Counted from the stretch's first letter, positions 30,990-42,561 are shown. The stretch: 64,000 bases of DNA from Phymatolithon calcareum (GCA_977006965.1 OZ345370.1:1860001-1924000); one strand, 5' to 3'. Made by a program: numbers and translations. Notes: generated by a model not told the origin, from the sequence alone.

Positions 30990-31965
30990 TATCGCGAGAT
31001 GGTGGATCGGGGTCAGGAAAAGCGTGCAGTGCAGGTGTTGCACGAAGAACACGCTTTCTGACACGGAGGATTGCGTCGGAGTTCTCTCGGCTTATGTCAA
31101 GGCGTACTGTGTCGGTGGGAGCCCATGGTGACTCTGCGCTGCACGAAGACGTCGCTATGCATTATATAGCGCCAGCGTCGGGCCCGAATCATACCCCGGA
31201 AGGCTCAGCGCCGCGTCGCCCACGTGTCCCACTTCACCTAGAAAGCGGATCCTTGTCATACCTGTACTTTTTTCGGTAAAGTTTATTGGGGAATTTAAAC
31301 TAATTGGTAAAACAACTACGTAGTTTGCCTTATTTTGTAAAATGACAACCATGCATGGTTGTAGCTATGATAAGATTATAAGTGTAAGGCGGGACAGCTT
31401 GTAACGAAGATTCCAAAAATATTTTCAATTCTTTGATCGGCGGGTCATAAAGGCCCTGGTGACCAAGTTTCTTCATTCCGAACGACCCTCAATAGTTAAA
31501 GAATCCGTAAGTGCCGGCAATGTCATGACGTTGGACATCACATGTGCCTTCCTTTTTCTCTTCGATTTACGTCGGCCTCCTTCCATTGTCAAAAAGTTTG
31601 ACCGAAGCGTTTCAGCATAAATCAACAAGTGCTCGAATGGTCAGCAAGCGTTCACACCGGATGTACGCTGCTTCCACATTTAAGTGGAAGGCACACTACT
31701 GTGCACCGTGGAAGTACGATCTCCCCGCCAATTCCCCCCGGTGTAGATGGAAACCCTGTGTCCCAAACAATTCAATACTCCTTCGTAGAGACCAGTTTCC
31801 AAAAACTTTTACTACTTCAGAAACAAAACCACTGCCTCACTATTAGTTGTACATCAGTTAAACACCATCTTCAAAACTTCGGTTCCAAAAGCAGTGCGTA
31901 TAATCGCTTTCCATATCGCAAAACAAAAAATCCCTCGGCCACCGAAAACTTCGATGTACATGCAC
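30990..31965. other. no gene recognised
   Basis: Short frames without motifs. This is the spacer between the array and the phosphomannomutase 3' end. Confidence 0.45.
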
Positions 31966-32815
31966 TCAGGACAAGAACAGCTCCTTGCAGATTTTCATAG
32001 TGTCATCCGGGGTCTTCACCGAGTGTCCGATAGTGCGCTCCGAGGTATAAATCTCAAAATCGTTTCCGCCCTCATACGTCTTATCGCCAAAGAAGTGGAT
32101 ATCCTTGACGTTCTCCACAAAGCGCAACGCATAAGTTTTATCCCATCCGATTGGGAAAAGGTCGAAAGAGATCTGACCGCCAATCGAGTACTTGAGGCCA
32201 TAATCTGGGAACTCCTTTTCCAGAGCCGCTACCATGGTCTCCCTCACCTTGGTCTTCTTGTCAAACTCTTCGAATTCGCAACGCTCCTTATGCGAGCAAT
32301 TGCGGCCGATTGGCGAAACATTGAGCATACCCTTGCGGAACTCGATGAAGGTTCCGCGCTTCATGGGGATGTCGAGGTCCGCGATGTAGCGTAGGATAAA
32401 GTTGATGAGCTTTTGCAATCGCTCCTCGCCAAGGAATTCTTGAAAACTGGCTTCGGCAATGAGTTCAGTTCCCTTGTAGGCGACGAGACCATTTTCGGAA
32501 AAGGTGTAGTCGAACATGTCCAATACGCCCTCGCCAAGCTGTTCACGCTGTTTCTTCAAATCGGAGCCGCCGACCATGCCGATCACGACTTTCTCGCGAA
32601 GCGTCTTGAGAAACTCTATCATCTCTGTTGTTGCCGTCTGTTCGTCATCGCGTTGAGCCGCCACGCGAATTAGCCCGGGTTAGTACGTCATCAAGACGAA
32701 CGACGACGCGATGGAACGGCATTCAAACACTTACCAGGCGAGGAAGCGTAAGAGTACCGTCCACATCGAAGAGGACGATAAGATCTTGGCTGCGTTCAGA
32801 GGAAGATGGTGCCAT
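31966..32815 (-). CDS. PMM: phosphomannomutase, two exons
   Basis: Exon 1 is 32815-32735 (27 codons) and exon 2 is 32637-31966. The 97-bp intron begins GTAAGT, contains GTACTAACC and ends CAG. Exon 1 supplies the HAD nucleophile motif LFDVDGTLT (D17, D19). Splicing joins it at PRL-TATTEM, the same spacing as in eukaryotic PMMs. Exon 2 carries [50 protein letters not shown] and [16 protein letters not shown], all family signatures. The product of 250 residues is normal for eukaryotic PMM. The enzyme interconverts mannose-6-phosphate and mannose-1-phosphate in the cytosol for GDP-mannose, hence N-glycans and cell-wall or storage sugars. Reading exon 2 alone from an upstream in-frame start would lose the catalytic aspartates, so the spliced model is clearly preferred. 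Confidence 0.95.
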
Positions 32816-33112
32816 TGTAGAAGTCAGCTTGGATTACTCGTTAGTTTCCGCGATGTTGAGTCACACCTGGAGTTGAGCGACAGCAGTTTCCAAGTCCTTT
32901 CTACAGCAGAATCGAACAGCAATAAGGCAGGGAGTGTCAGCAAAAATTGTGTCCAAAGATGCGCCATGTATGATATGCACTTAAATCATACTCATGTGAT
33001 TGGGCTGTTAACAACCCAATCACAAGTTGAGCACTGCCAAGTAGGCCGCCACCATTTCTTCACCTCCGCCTTCTTGCAAGTCACGACAACCTTCCCAACC
33101 ACATCTCGAAAA
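32816..33112. promoter_or_regulatory. shared divergent promoter with palindromic CCAAT pair
   Basis: The two start codons are 297 bp apart and face away from each other. At 32996-33023 lies a near-perfect 28-bp palindrome (GTGATTGGG... CCCAATCAC) holding two inverted CCAAT boxes around GTTAAC. This is a plausible common binding site for NF-Y-type factors. Confidence 0.5.
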
Positions 33113-34216
33113 ATGAGGCGCGAATACATTATAGCTGGTTTAGCAGCCGCCGGCTTGGTGGTATCTGCATTCGAGATCCGGCGGCTTCGAGCGGCGCTCG
33201 CGAATGGCGAGGGAACGCCAACTTTACCGCATCTGAAGGGCTCTGCGCTGTTGGCCGGTGTCGAATTGGGCGGAACAAGCGTGCGCGTAGGCGTGAGTTA
33301 CGCGGACGCGCCAGCAACGCTGGTGGATGCCGCAGAAATTCCCACCCGTGACCCGGAGGCCACTGTGCGCGCCATCGTGCACTTTCTGGACCGACACGCC
33401 CCCTTTGCCGCGCTCGGTGTCGCGTCATTCGGCCCCATCGTGCTCGACAGAGAAGCACCGGGATACGGATGGATTACAAACACACCCAAGACTCGCTGGC
33501 GCCATTTCAACGTTTTGCGTCACTTTGCGAAATATCGCGTTCCTACCGGGTTTGACACTGACGTCAATGCACCAGCGCTGGCAGAACTCCGCTATGGCGG
33601 CCACAGGTATGTCACCTCCAGCCTCGCGCGCGGTTAATTTTCCAATTTGTCCCACTGACTGGTTTTGTTTTGCCAATTGCGCAGCCCGGACACCACATCC
33701 GTCGCGTTCGTCACAGTCGGCACCGGTATCGGCGTGGGGCTGGTGGTGAACGGCGGTCCGGTACACGGCCTAGTACATCCGGAGGGCGGGCATGTACTTG
33801 CTGTGCGACGTCCTAACGACCGATATGCAACTGGCTGGCGTGCCTGTGTGGAAGATCTCGCCAGTGCGAGGGCGATTGCGGAGCGTGTCGGGATCGATCC
33901 GAGTAGATTGCACACGGTGAGCGATTCACATGCGGCGTGGGATGATGTGTCGCATTATCTCGCACAACTCTGTCTCTCCATCACCTACATGGTATCACCA
34001 CATGTGATCGTTCTCTCCGGTGGCATTATGAATCGAGACAGTCTCTTCCCGCGTATCCGCAAACACTTTTCCATTCTAAACGCCGGTTACATTTCACATC
34101 GAAGAGTTACACAGGAGCTTGACAAGTACATCGTACCCAGCAGATTTGGGAACGATATTGGTATAATCGGCGCGCTCGAACTTGCAAGACGAGCCGCATT
34201 ACGGGTGGACAGATAA
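33113..34216 (+). CDS. ROK-family sugar kinase with N-terminal membrane anchor, two exons
   Basis: Exon 1 is 33113-33606 and exon 2 is 33685-34216. The 78-bp intron starts GTATGT, has a CACTGAC branch-like site and ends GCAG. The 341-residue product begins with a hydrophobic segment (YIIAGLAAAGLVVSAF, residues 5-20), likely a signal anchor. The ROK fold follows: phosphate motif GVELGGTSVRVG (49-60), catalytic FDTDVNAPALAE (147-158), then FVTVGTGIGVGLVVNGG and HPEGGHV after the splice, and HVIVLSGGIM. ROK kinases phosphorylate hexoses; the closest pattern is fructokinase/glucokinase. The usual Cys-rich zinc site is mostly lost, with only RACVED left. The intron is needed: without it the frame stops nine codons after the junction. 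It shares a promoter with phosphomannomutase, suggesting joint control of hexose-phosphate supply. Confidence 0.88.
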
Positions 34217-34296
34217 CCCTCGGAAACTTGGGATTTCTTTCCGGGAATTTGCAAAGTAAACGAATCTCATGCAATATTCTTCAAACAGCTGACGCA

Positions 34297-35313
34297 TCAT
34301 GTGACGGCCTCAACATCAATAACGCCACTTAACACAACTGCCAGCTGCACGACGCTCGCACGTCCGTCCTTCCGTGAAACTCGCGCCTCAATGTGATGAC
34401 AAAGCCGCCGCACAACACCACCAACGTCACCCACATCGCGACTACAACCGCGAATCTCGCAGTTTCGAAAGAGCACTACACGAACATCCGGCACATGCGC
34501 CCAAGCCCTCCCCAACGCGGGGCCGGCGGTCGGACCAGAACTGACCGGCCCCGTGAGCACAACGGCAACATGCACATCGGCGGCAAGTGTGCGAACAGCA
34601 CCGGCAAACTGCGCGGCCGCAGCACGTCCACCCCATCCGTCCGCCGCGCGCAGTGTGAGCAGCGGCGCAATCGCGACGGCCGGCGCGTCAAACACAACCA
34701 GCATCGCATCGGCAATGGCGGCAGCACCCGGCAAATCTGCGCCGCGCAGTGCACGTGCGGCGAGTATGTCGTCGCGCAAGGCAGCGGCCGCCTCCGCGGC
34801 CTCGGTTGAATCCTTCGCGTCGAGAAAGATGGCGCGGGTGCGAATGGCACTTGTAGCTGCATCAAGGCCGATCCGCGTTGACAGCATTGTACGCAGGCGC
34901 CGGGTTACCTGTCCGCAGCCGCTGCCGATGCACACCCATATTATGCCACTTCCGGCGGCGAGTGTGGCCGCTGCTGTCGTGAGCGCCAATTGTGTCGTGC
35001 CTGCGCCGGATGGGCCGGCGAATTCAGCGATGAAATTCGAGCGGATTCCGCCGCCGAGGGCGGTGTCGAGGGATGGGACGCCGGTGGTGAGATGCGAGGG
35101 GGGAGGGGGAGGATGGAGGACGGGTTGCACATGAGCTCCTAGATGCTTTGCTAGTGTGGCAAAGGCGAGGTTAGCTTCTTGTTCTGATAGCGATGAGAGA
35201 CGCGCTAGCTCCCAGGGAGGTTGGGCGAGAAGGTGGCCTACGGTGGTTATTCTGGCATCGTGCAGTGTGCGCAGCGTTGAAGGTGAGAGGCCGGGGATGG
35301 AAGATAGTTTCAT
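34297..35313 (-). CDS. RAD51/RecA-family paralogue with altered Walker A
   Basis: The frame opens further upstream, but the first ATG is at 35313, giving 338 residues. The N-terminus has a helix-hairpin-helix-like region (IPGLSPSTLRTLHDARITTVGHLL, residues 6-29). The core shows LTTGVPSLDTALGGGIRSNF and Walker A GPSGAGTTQLAL (100-111), then a Walker B-like LVVFDAP. The Walker A lysine (position 106) is Thr, encoded ACG where AAG would give Lys. RAD51 paralogues act in homologous recombination and replication-fork repair in the nucleus. Some partners in their complexes do not need ATP hydrolysis, so this may be a structural paralogue. The region is GC-rich and Ala-rich, unlike its flanks, and the frame is intact. 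Which paralogue (B, C, D, XRCC2, XRCC3) I cannot say. Confidence 0.82.
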   Translation of the reverse strand: MKLSSIPGLSPSTLRTLHDARITTVGHLLAQPPWELARLSSLSEQEANLAFATLAKHLGAHVQPVLHPPPPPSHLTTGVPSLDTALGGGIRSNFIAEFAGPSGAGTTQLALTTAAATLAAGSGIIWVCIGSGCGQVTRRLRTMLSTRIGLDAATSAIRTRAIFLDAKDSTEAAEAAAALRDDILAARALRGADLPGAAAIADAMLVVFDAPAVAIAPLLTLRAADGWGGRAAAAQFAGAVRTLAADVHVAVVLTGPVSSGPTAGPALGRAWAHVPDVRVVLFRNCEIRGCSRDVGDVGGVVRRLCHHIEARVSRKDGRASVVQLAVVLSGVIDVEAVT

Positions 35314-35985
35314 GGAGATGGTGGCCGATTGCGTCGGAACGCAGGTGTTCGTGCGATTGGGAGAGTACCGTGAGGCATGAACTATGCCCAAAAGAGAGGA
35401 CTAATCAAAAAGTTGCAAAAATTATTGAATTTAAGGATTTTCGATGTCGTTAGGTTAAGTTACCGTCAGTGGAGGAAGTACGACAGTAATGACGACTTAC
35501 CATGGTATTGGTGCTCTTGTGGGAAGTCACCAAGGCCCACGAAACTGTCAATAGCAAAATTCCCTGGGCGTATGGTCAACGCCACGCTTAAGCCGGCACC
35601 TTTCCACCGAGGGAGTGGGCAGGCAGAATTTAGTTTCCTTTTTTTAAAAAGGAAACTCTCAAATGCTGCCTGCCCACTCTCTAAAAAAAGACTATCTTCA
35701 GCAGGATTTTGATTTGGCTCACGATCCAATTCTCACTGATCGGAAACAATCAAAGTGCTCAAATTGCTGCGTCTCGGCTCTCGATAACGTTTCATCAGTT
35801 GACCGACAGAGCTTCGCGTCGTTTTTTGGCCGAAACAAAATTAGAAACTCAGAGACTTTAAGTCTCTGACTTATCGAAGACACTTCTCTCAAGACGAGGA
35901 AGTAGGCTTTCGTGTGCATTTTTTACACATTCTATGACGCATTTTAGCTAAACATGATATGTTAAGCTCAATAAAATCGCTGTGC
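35314..35985. other. intergenic, holds one large hairpin
   Basis: No gene is seen. The hairpin at 35614-35679 is listed separately. Confidence 0.5.
35614..35679. repeat. hairpin with 14-bp outer and 11-bp inner stems
   Basis: Outer arms 35614-35627 and 35666-35679 are perfect complements. Inside, GTTTCCTTTTT pairs with AAAAAGGAAAC (35634-35656). Confidence 0.85.
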
Positions 35986-36480
35986 CAAAGCACTCAAAAT
36001 ACTGAAACGAGCCAGATCAAAGAAAAGCAGCCTTCTGGCCGTTCCAAGGGAGGAAAGAGACGTGGATGAACTGCGATGGGTTAGTCGCGATATATCGGCA
36101 ATGCGACCTTTTCGAGACGGCACTGAGCATCCTGAGAAAAATCGTTGTGGAACTTTCTCTTGAAAGACAAAGGACACATCTTGGAGTCCAACAGAAGAGG
36201 AAAATTCCGTACGATCTGCCGGGGTCCACCCCGGCGATCATCAGACTCCCGAAATCACGATACCTCCAAATAGCTGTAAAGTGGTCATTCGGTCGGTTCC
36301 GCCAATGAGCACAACTCTTCTCGAAAGAGAAGTTCGGTAATACTGTACCAATCCTCATGAGCAATCTCGAGGAATAACTCGGAAGACATCAGCTGACCAA
36401 AGAGGATATTAATACCACGGAAAAAGCTCTCGACAAGTTACTTTTCTTCAACGTCGTCTTTTATGACGACATGGAATAGA
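35986..36480 (+). mobile_element. degenerate LINE fragment, plus orientation
   Basis: Plus-strand pieces KRKIPYDLPGSTPAIIRLPK and NTTEKALDKLLFF match KRKIPYDKTRELPAILKFPK and ETEKALDELLLF of the LINE at 9.9-11.1 kb. Frames are broken. Confidence 0.75.
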
Positions 36481-36583
36481 CAACGCGTCAATAGATCTGT
36501 GACCCTGAGCCCCATAGGAACTCTGATCAGTGCACCCCAAGCTTTTCCCTCTACACTCTATGATAAAGTACCCAATACGTATT

Positions 36584-37098
36584 TTTTTCCTTTCAAGTTT
36601 ATTTAAAAGCCCCACAGACTTCCGAAGATATGGGCAAGGCTTCCTCTGATGCTACCTACCTTTGTGCAGCTCACAAAACGTCCACCAGAATGGCGGACGG
36701 GAAAACTCAGGACTCAAAGTAGTCCTATCTCTGTCCTCTACGGGATTGTTGGTGCTTGCACTCGACCACTTTTTGCCTTGCATTCTGCGGATTAGTACAG
36801 GCCTTCTTCGTTCTCCATGCGTTCTATGAGTGTCTTGCTAAATAGTAAGAGCTCATCTAGCGCCTTTTCTGTTTCCAGTCGTTTTTCTCCTTCGAGTTCG
36901 TACCCTGCTAGCGTGCGTTCAAGGGTCTCCATATGCTCTCTGGCTCTAGTGCCGAATTATTCAGTCATACTTATTGTTGACACCTGTGGGAATCTGCCCC
37001 AGGCATACTGCAGCGCGAGTTGTCTGTGCTTCACCTTGGGGAACTTGAGGATTTAAAATCCCCCACCACACTAGAGCCAACCCTTTTCCCTAAGTTAC
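36584..37098 (-). mobile_element. short LINE 3'-end copy with 14-bp target duplication and 5' filler
   Basis: ACCCAATACGTATT flanks it exactly at 36570-36583 and 37099-37112. From the A-tail (T-run 36584-36588 on plus) to 37053 it is nearly identical to 9891-10358. The last 45 bp (37054-37098) do not match the LINE. Confidence 0.88.
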
Positions 37099-37174
37099 AC
37101 CCAATACGTATTGCTATCTATCGCGCGGTGAAATACGTAATGCAGTTCAAGGGCTTCGAGAAGTAAGAATTGCA

Positions 37175-37600
37175 ATTGATGATGATGATGATGATTGCTT
37201 TATTTCCCTAAGAGGCTAGCACGTCTCGAAGGCTTCATTTGATTCCACATTCTGCGGTCGGAAGCGTTTGTCATAGCCGATTCAATTTCTTGGTTTGGAA
37301 TATCGCCAAGGAGAGAGGAGTATGTTCTGGGTTTTTGCGAACGAGCCTCTTCTCATCCATGCGTAAAATATATCCTAAGCATCCCCAGAGACGGTCCTTG
37401 ATCCATTGTATCACCGGCAAGGAGGGCTCTCTTGCTTCTTCGGCTATCGTTCTTTTCGTCATGGTGGCCAGCATCTTCGATGCGATACTGTTAAGCTTTT
37501 TCAGCGTTGGATTCACAAGGTTCCAGGATTCACGTCCGTATATCCAAGACGAGACGACCAAGGCTCCCTAGAGACGTAAACGAAGCGGGAGCGGTAGTTA
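37175..37600 (-). mobile_element. LINE 3' fragment ending in a (GAT)n microsatellite
   Basis: Minus-strand LKKLNSIASKMLATMTKRTI and RLWGCLGYILRMD are typical of the C-terminal part of LINE polyproteins. The 3' side ends in a GATGATGATGAT run (37179-37193 on plus), as in LINEs with microsatellite tails. It is a different lineage from the poly(A) LINEs. Confidence 0.65.
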
Positions 37601-37669
37601 CGTGCTCGTGAGTAGTCTATAGAGCCTTTTAAAATGTGATTTGGCAATTTCGATACAATAGGTAACGGG

Positions 37670-38740
37670 CTTCATATGGTCTGCTGCTCCTGACTGCAGC
37701 CAAGAATGCGAAAGGGTTACGAAGGCTACTGGACATAGCCACGGAGTGAGCAGACGAAAATTCTATGACATGGAGCACAAAGCCAGGAAAGAGTGAATTG
37801 CTTAAGTACAAGGGGTTACCTAAGCAAAAGTTCATGCTGGCCAGAAAAGAGCCACACCAAGCGTGGAGACTTTCCTACCTGGGCATTAGTATGAACAACA
37901 CTGGAGTTACAGACGATGCAGCAATGTCGAGAGTGCGGAATGCAGTTGGATGCATCCACAAACTTAGGCAGAGTGGCGTTAATGTCAATGGATTCTACCC
38001 TGAAATATGCATCAGGATTTTCAAGTCGTTGATTCTCCCCAAGCGCGAGTACGCAAGTCATCTGACTCCGATGACGAAGCGGTTGCTATCAGCAATTGAG
38101 GCAGCAGAAGGTCTTTTTTACAAGTATGTCTTCGGGAAATATGCGGAGCATCGAAAAAATCGAATGAGAGTGCTCTATCGACTAGATAGTCCGGAGGTGA
38201 GGAGGACTAATCAAGCGGAAAGGTTTGTTTTAAGCCTTTTAAAACGGAAAACGGACCTGTAACAGGCAGAAGAATACCGAGTAAGACAGGAGGATACGGA
38301 AGAAGTATCGAAGGACATTAACTATCTTAGAAACGAGGAGCACCCCAGCAAAACATTGAAACAAGCAGAAGATTGTAAAGCGTCAAAGAAGCGGCGATTA
38401 AATCCAAGTGTGGCAAAAAGGTGAAGAGGATCGCTCAGTGAAAATCCCAATAAACAAGCATAAGAAGTTGCCAGGAGTGTTACAAATAAGGGACAGGACG
38501 ACAAAGCTAAGATGCCTAAGACTGATTTTTAACAGAGCTCCGTTGTGGAGGAAATCAATCCTCGGTGAGTATTTCGGACCCGGTGTTGAAATTGAGCTTA
38601 TTGCACTCCAACGCATACTCGGGTCTAAGATGATGGACAAAGAGATTGAATATGAATGCAAAAGACTAACTCAAACTCTCATATGGAGAGAAACTCGAAT
38701 CAAGGAAATGTTAGGAAAATAGAATGCGGAAGTTAGAAGT
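37670..38740 (+). mobile_element. degenerate LINE reverse transcriptase C-terminus, plus orientation
   Basis: Plus-strand LLDIATE-stop-ADENSMTWSTKPGKSELL, then RLSYLGISMNNTGVTDDA, LPKREYASHLTPM and, after a frameshift near 38.4 kb, LRCLRLIFNRAPLWRKS. The order matches the LINE at 9.9-11.1 kb. The TGA at 37747-37749 stands where the other copy has Trp (ATQWAQE). Confidence 0.85.
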
Positions 38741-38749
38741 AATTGAGAA

Positions 38750-38970
38750 GCTGCCCCGTTACTCACAGTGAGGACTTGGGTGCTTTTAAAATAAATCAAC
38801 ATATATCCCCCTCCTGATTGCATTGTTCCCAAGTACTTGAAGTCCATTACATTCTCAAGAGTTTCAGCTCCCATTTTCACCTTAGAAATTGCAATTAAAT
38901 ACTTCAAGCAATACACTTTGCAATTCAACAGCTCCTGGTCTTTTTTCTCGGCCGAGAAAATCACATACTT
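38750..38970 (-). mobile_element. small LINE RT fragment
   Basis: Minus-strand KMGAETLENVMDFKYLGTMQ has the FKYLG motif of LINE reverse transcriptases. The remainder is too decayed to place. Confidence 0.5.
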
Positions 38971-39199
38971 CCCCGAATCAGAATGCCAAAGCGCTTTCTT
39001 GCGCGCCCACTTCCCTCGTGCCTGTCTGTGATGCAGAAGTATGAAACAACTTCATCTGCATCTTATGCTCAATAGGATGCATGCTAATTCTCCTACAATA
39101 AGGACGGATGGATTGATTGATTTGAGTCTTACTTGAAGCTTTCGTTTTCTATATAGCACGTGAGAGGCTTGTCATAGCGCTAAGTCCCGTTGCCTACAT

Positions 39200-40330
39200 T
39201 TCTACTTTGTATTCTTGGGGCAGATCTTCTGGATTGCGCCGAGGGCAATGTGCAACCTGGTTTCTGCTTGCTCAGAGAGGGATTCTTTAGACATGAGGAT
39301 TAAAATCTCTTTTAGCGCGTGATCGAGTGTGCGGTCTTCCGATCTCTTCTTCTCTTGATAGGGGTACGGGAAGCCATGGAATAACCCAGTGGGTACACTG
39401 AAGCCTGTACTTCGATATCTTGAGACGAAGGAAGTGAGGGAGTTCGTTTCGTATAGGATGGGGAGGGCACCTGCCTTCACTGCCTGGCGATAGTTCCAGC
39501 AGGCAGCGTTTCCACTCCTCACTTGCCATTTGCAGAGTTATATTTCTTGAGTTAGTTTCGGCGTCAACATGTCTTGCGAATGATTCCGTCGTTTTGCATA
39601 GGAGAGTTTCATGGAACTCGTCGTTTGACTAGTTGCGTATAGCCCGGCGTTCATGGCCTTTGGGAAGTCTTAAGGCATATTTTCTTCGCTGTTTCTTATT
39701 GTCGATGAATTTGGCGCTGAGACGCGCTAGAATCAGATGCCTCTGAATCTTACTTGTATGTTCATGCACCAAGAATCAAAATGTCTTGAGAAAAGGTTTC
39801 CTTTGAGAGCGAACTGTGCTTGGTGAATGCGATCTCACTTCGATGAGCAGGAGTAGATATTCTACTATCGGTCGCACGAGTGTCTTATAGAGTCGTAGGC
39901 AAATGGGATGTGAGAGTCCGCGAGCGTGGAGGCCGATGTTTGCCAGGGTTATTAGCCGATGGTTGGCAGCGTCGAATATTGACATTGCAGATATGTCTGT
40001 CACACCGTGAGAGGAAAAAGCAACGCCTAAGTATGACGTCGCGGTTACAGTTTCAATATCTCTGTTCGCGAGTGTGCATGTGCGGCTGACGTCTTATTAT
40101 TCAGCAGAAGCGATACAGCTCTTCCCCGGCATCGCGTTCCACGTCATTCCAGTGGCGGATGCCCAGTCTGAATCAATGTCTCGGAATGTTTGCAGTCCGT
40201 CTGGGAAAAATGCACGAAGGACGACGTCGTCAGCTACATCCCCATTGCCTGGGCTTTTGGGATTTTAGGGGGTATTCTCGATAGACTTTCAACGAGGACG
40301 TCCATGAATATGTTGTAGAGAGGAATAGGT
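39200..40330 (-). mobile_element. degenerate LINE fragments
   Basis: Minus-strand HRLITLANIGLHARGLSHP and LRLYKTLVRPIVEYLLLL correspond to the RT thumb region seen in the other LINEs (GLSIQKCIQIYKALVQPRWEY). Pieces near 39.2-39.5 kb continue toward the C-terminus in broken frames. Confidence 0.65.
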
Positions 40331-40387
40331 TTGCGAATGATGTGAATCAGTATAATAATAATTGTTCTCAGTCACATCATTCGCAAA
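40330..40387. repeat. perfect 16-bp inverted repeat
   Basis: TTTGCGAATGATGTGA (40330-40345) and its exact complement (40372-40387) flank an AT-rich loop. Confidence 0.85.
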
Positions 40388-41416
40388 ACCAGAACTTCAA
40401 GAAGAACTCACTAATTGGTTTAAGTCATATGTTGGAGAGCGAGGAGCTCTGGATATTATGCTCCCTGTAGGATGAACCTCTGGTTGAGACACGAATACTA
40501 GATTGGAAATTGTATTGGCGCTCTTAGGTTCACTCGTGACACGTTCGCGCGGCACTATGCATTAATATTACCTCTATAATGTCTACAGGACTGGGTAGCT
40601 CGGTTGCTGATGCAGAGAGTGCTTGAGTTCAGACGTTGACACTGGCATATATACCGATTTGCACCTATTGACGCTTGCATCTGCACATCCCTTGTCTCAG
40701 CCGGAACTGTCACAAGGGGAGCTCATGTACTTTTTCTTTTCCGGTTCACGTCCGTGGCATATATTAGACTGGCGCCTTATCGACCCTTACAAATTTACGC
40801 CTTCACAGAGACATTCGATACAGGAACTGCCGCAGGCAAGGGCTTGTACAAAACTTCTGCTCCTTGAACCTTCCCAGAATAGGTTTGTGGGCTCAGATAT
40901 CTGTCGGATCGCTTTCATGTTTGTATTAAAATATCTTCCTCGTACCTTGAATGGCTAGACCTGTATACTCTAGTACCATCTCGCCAACTCCCGATATACG
41001 ACATATAGCACTCCAGAATGAAGTGTTTCATGATACGTATTAACAGAAAGGGATCGGATTCATGGAAATGCTCATGGTTAGACTGGAGCAAGACATTCTT
41101 TAAAATAGCGAATTGGCAAGCAGTGTTTTTCCTGAGGACGACATCTGGTTGAAATCAAAAGTTCGCTTCATCTCATAGAAAGAACAAAGTGGCTGAAGTA
41201 TGAACAGGATAATGTTTTATACAAGTTTCACATCTACATGGCTTTGCTCTATGGACACGACAAGGAATTCAGGTGATGTCGGGATACATAGTTCATATAG
41301 TGGTTTCTTCGGTACAAAATGGAAGTGGTAGTCTCCTACTGCAGTACAAATGTTCTCTTAGTTTCTTGGGAGTAGATTGAGAAAAGCATTCTAATCCTAG
41401 AATCGCTTCTGTGTAG
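40388..41416. other. no gene recognised
   Basis: Only short motif-free frames. The largest, 40623-40958 (+), has no recognisable domain. Confidence 0.45.
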
Positions 41417-41940
41417 TCAAGAGCCAATACCTCCTCGAGGAATAATGGGCCCCGTTACTTCTCGAAGAGCTCGGCATATCCTAAGAGTATTATTCATGGA
41501 TATGTCACCAAGAATAATCTGTCGTTCATAAACTCCTCGAGTCTGCGTCAAATGGGCCATGATCTCGACTGCTTGGCGAAGAGATATGTCCAAACTCCCG
41601 ATAGGAATACCTTTTTCGTATGCCCCATGCATGATTAGGGCGATGGCTTCCCCATTTTCCTCTGACGTGTTTCCAAGAATACTTGTCATGTCCTGTAAGC
41701 TCAAAAAGAAAAGTTGGTAGATATCTTCTTCGTTATCGTCAGTGTACACCACATGAAAATCAGCTCCATCTTCGTTGATTCTTTTGTGGACATACACATT
41801 GCTGACCATGATAGAGTACGAGACCCTGTTGGTATTGAGAGTGTTGATGTTGCGATTCCTTGGTACTGAATCGGAAGGTGAATGCTGGCGGTTAGACAGC
41901 TGAGGGAAGCTTGCAAGGTTGATTCAGATCTATATGATCA
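41417..41940 (-). pseudogene. unidentified protein fragment
   Basis: A minus-strand frame is open for about 170 codons; the ATG at 41809 gives 130 residues. It contains FHVVYTDDNEEDIYQL, which slightly resembles the end of a Tudor-like domain, and IILGDISMNNTLRI. I do not recognise the family. Composition looks protein-like, but there is no clear gene start, so a fragment is most likely. Confidence 0.35.
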
Positions 41941-42561
41941 GTTCAACATGCCAGGTTTCTGGGGAAGCCACTGTGCCATCTTCATATACCAAAAATTCGG
42001 AGTGTGTCAGTGTGAATTCAGCACGAAAGTAAATTACTTTATTCGGCGATAAGAATTACATAAAGAACCTAATCCGGTAACGATAACCTCAAATGCTTCC
42101 AAGAAGTCAGAAGCTATGCGATGATACCGGATAAGCTGCATGGGAGATTTCCTCCGCCGTGACTGGCTCATTGCAGCAGGAGAGTTTCGGCAATATTGCA
42201 ACCCACACGAGTTGTTCTGCGCAGCAGCTCAGAGAAGGAATGATCCTCGCTTGCCGATAATTTGGTCAAGTGTCATCGTGACATTTGATGATGATGATTA
42301 CGACTAGATACCTTTAAAAAGGAGAGTTCGGCCCGAAAGAACCAAACTGGTGCTTTGTATGCTACATCGTAAATATACCTGCCCGATCATTGAATTTATC
42401 TAGTGTAACAGCCTCTCGTCGTTGATGTAGTTGAGAGGTAGAGCACATCCAGGCCTAGCCGGAGCTTAGCAAAGGGGTTTCTAATAAAACCATCAAATAT
42501 CCTTAGTAAAGGGTACATCGAAGCGTGTGTTATAGGCATAGATTCAGAACGAAAATAATGA
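41941..42561. other. no gene recognised
   Basis: AT-rich sequence upstream of the WD40 frame. No NB-ARC motif (P-loop, kinase-2, GLPL) was found here in any frame. Confidence 0.45.
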
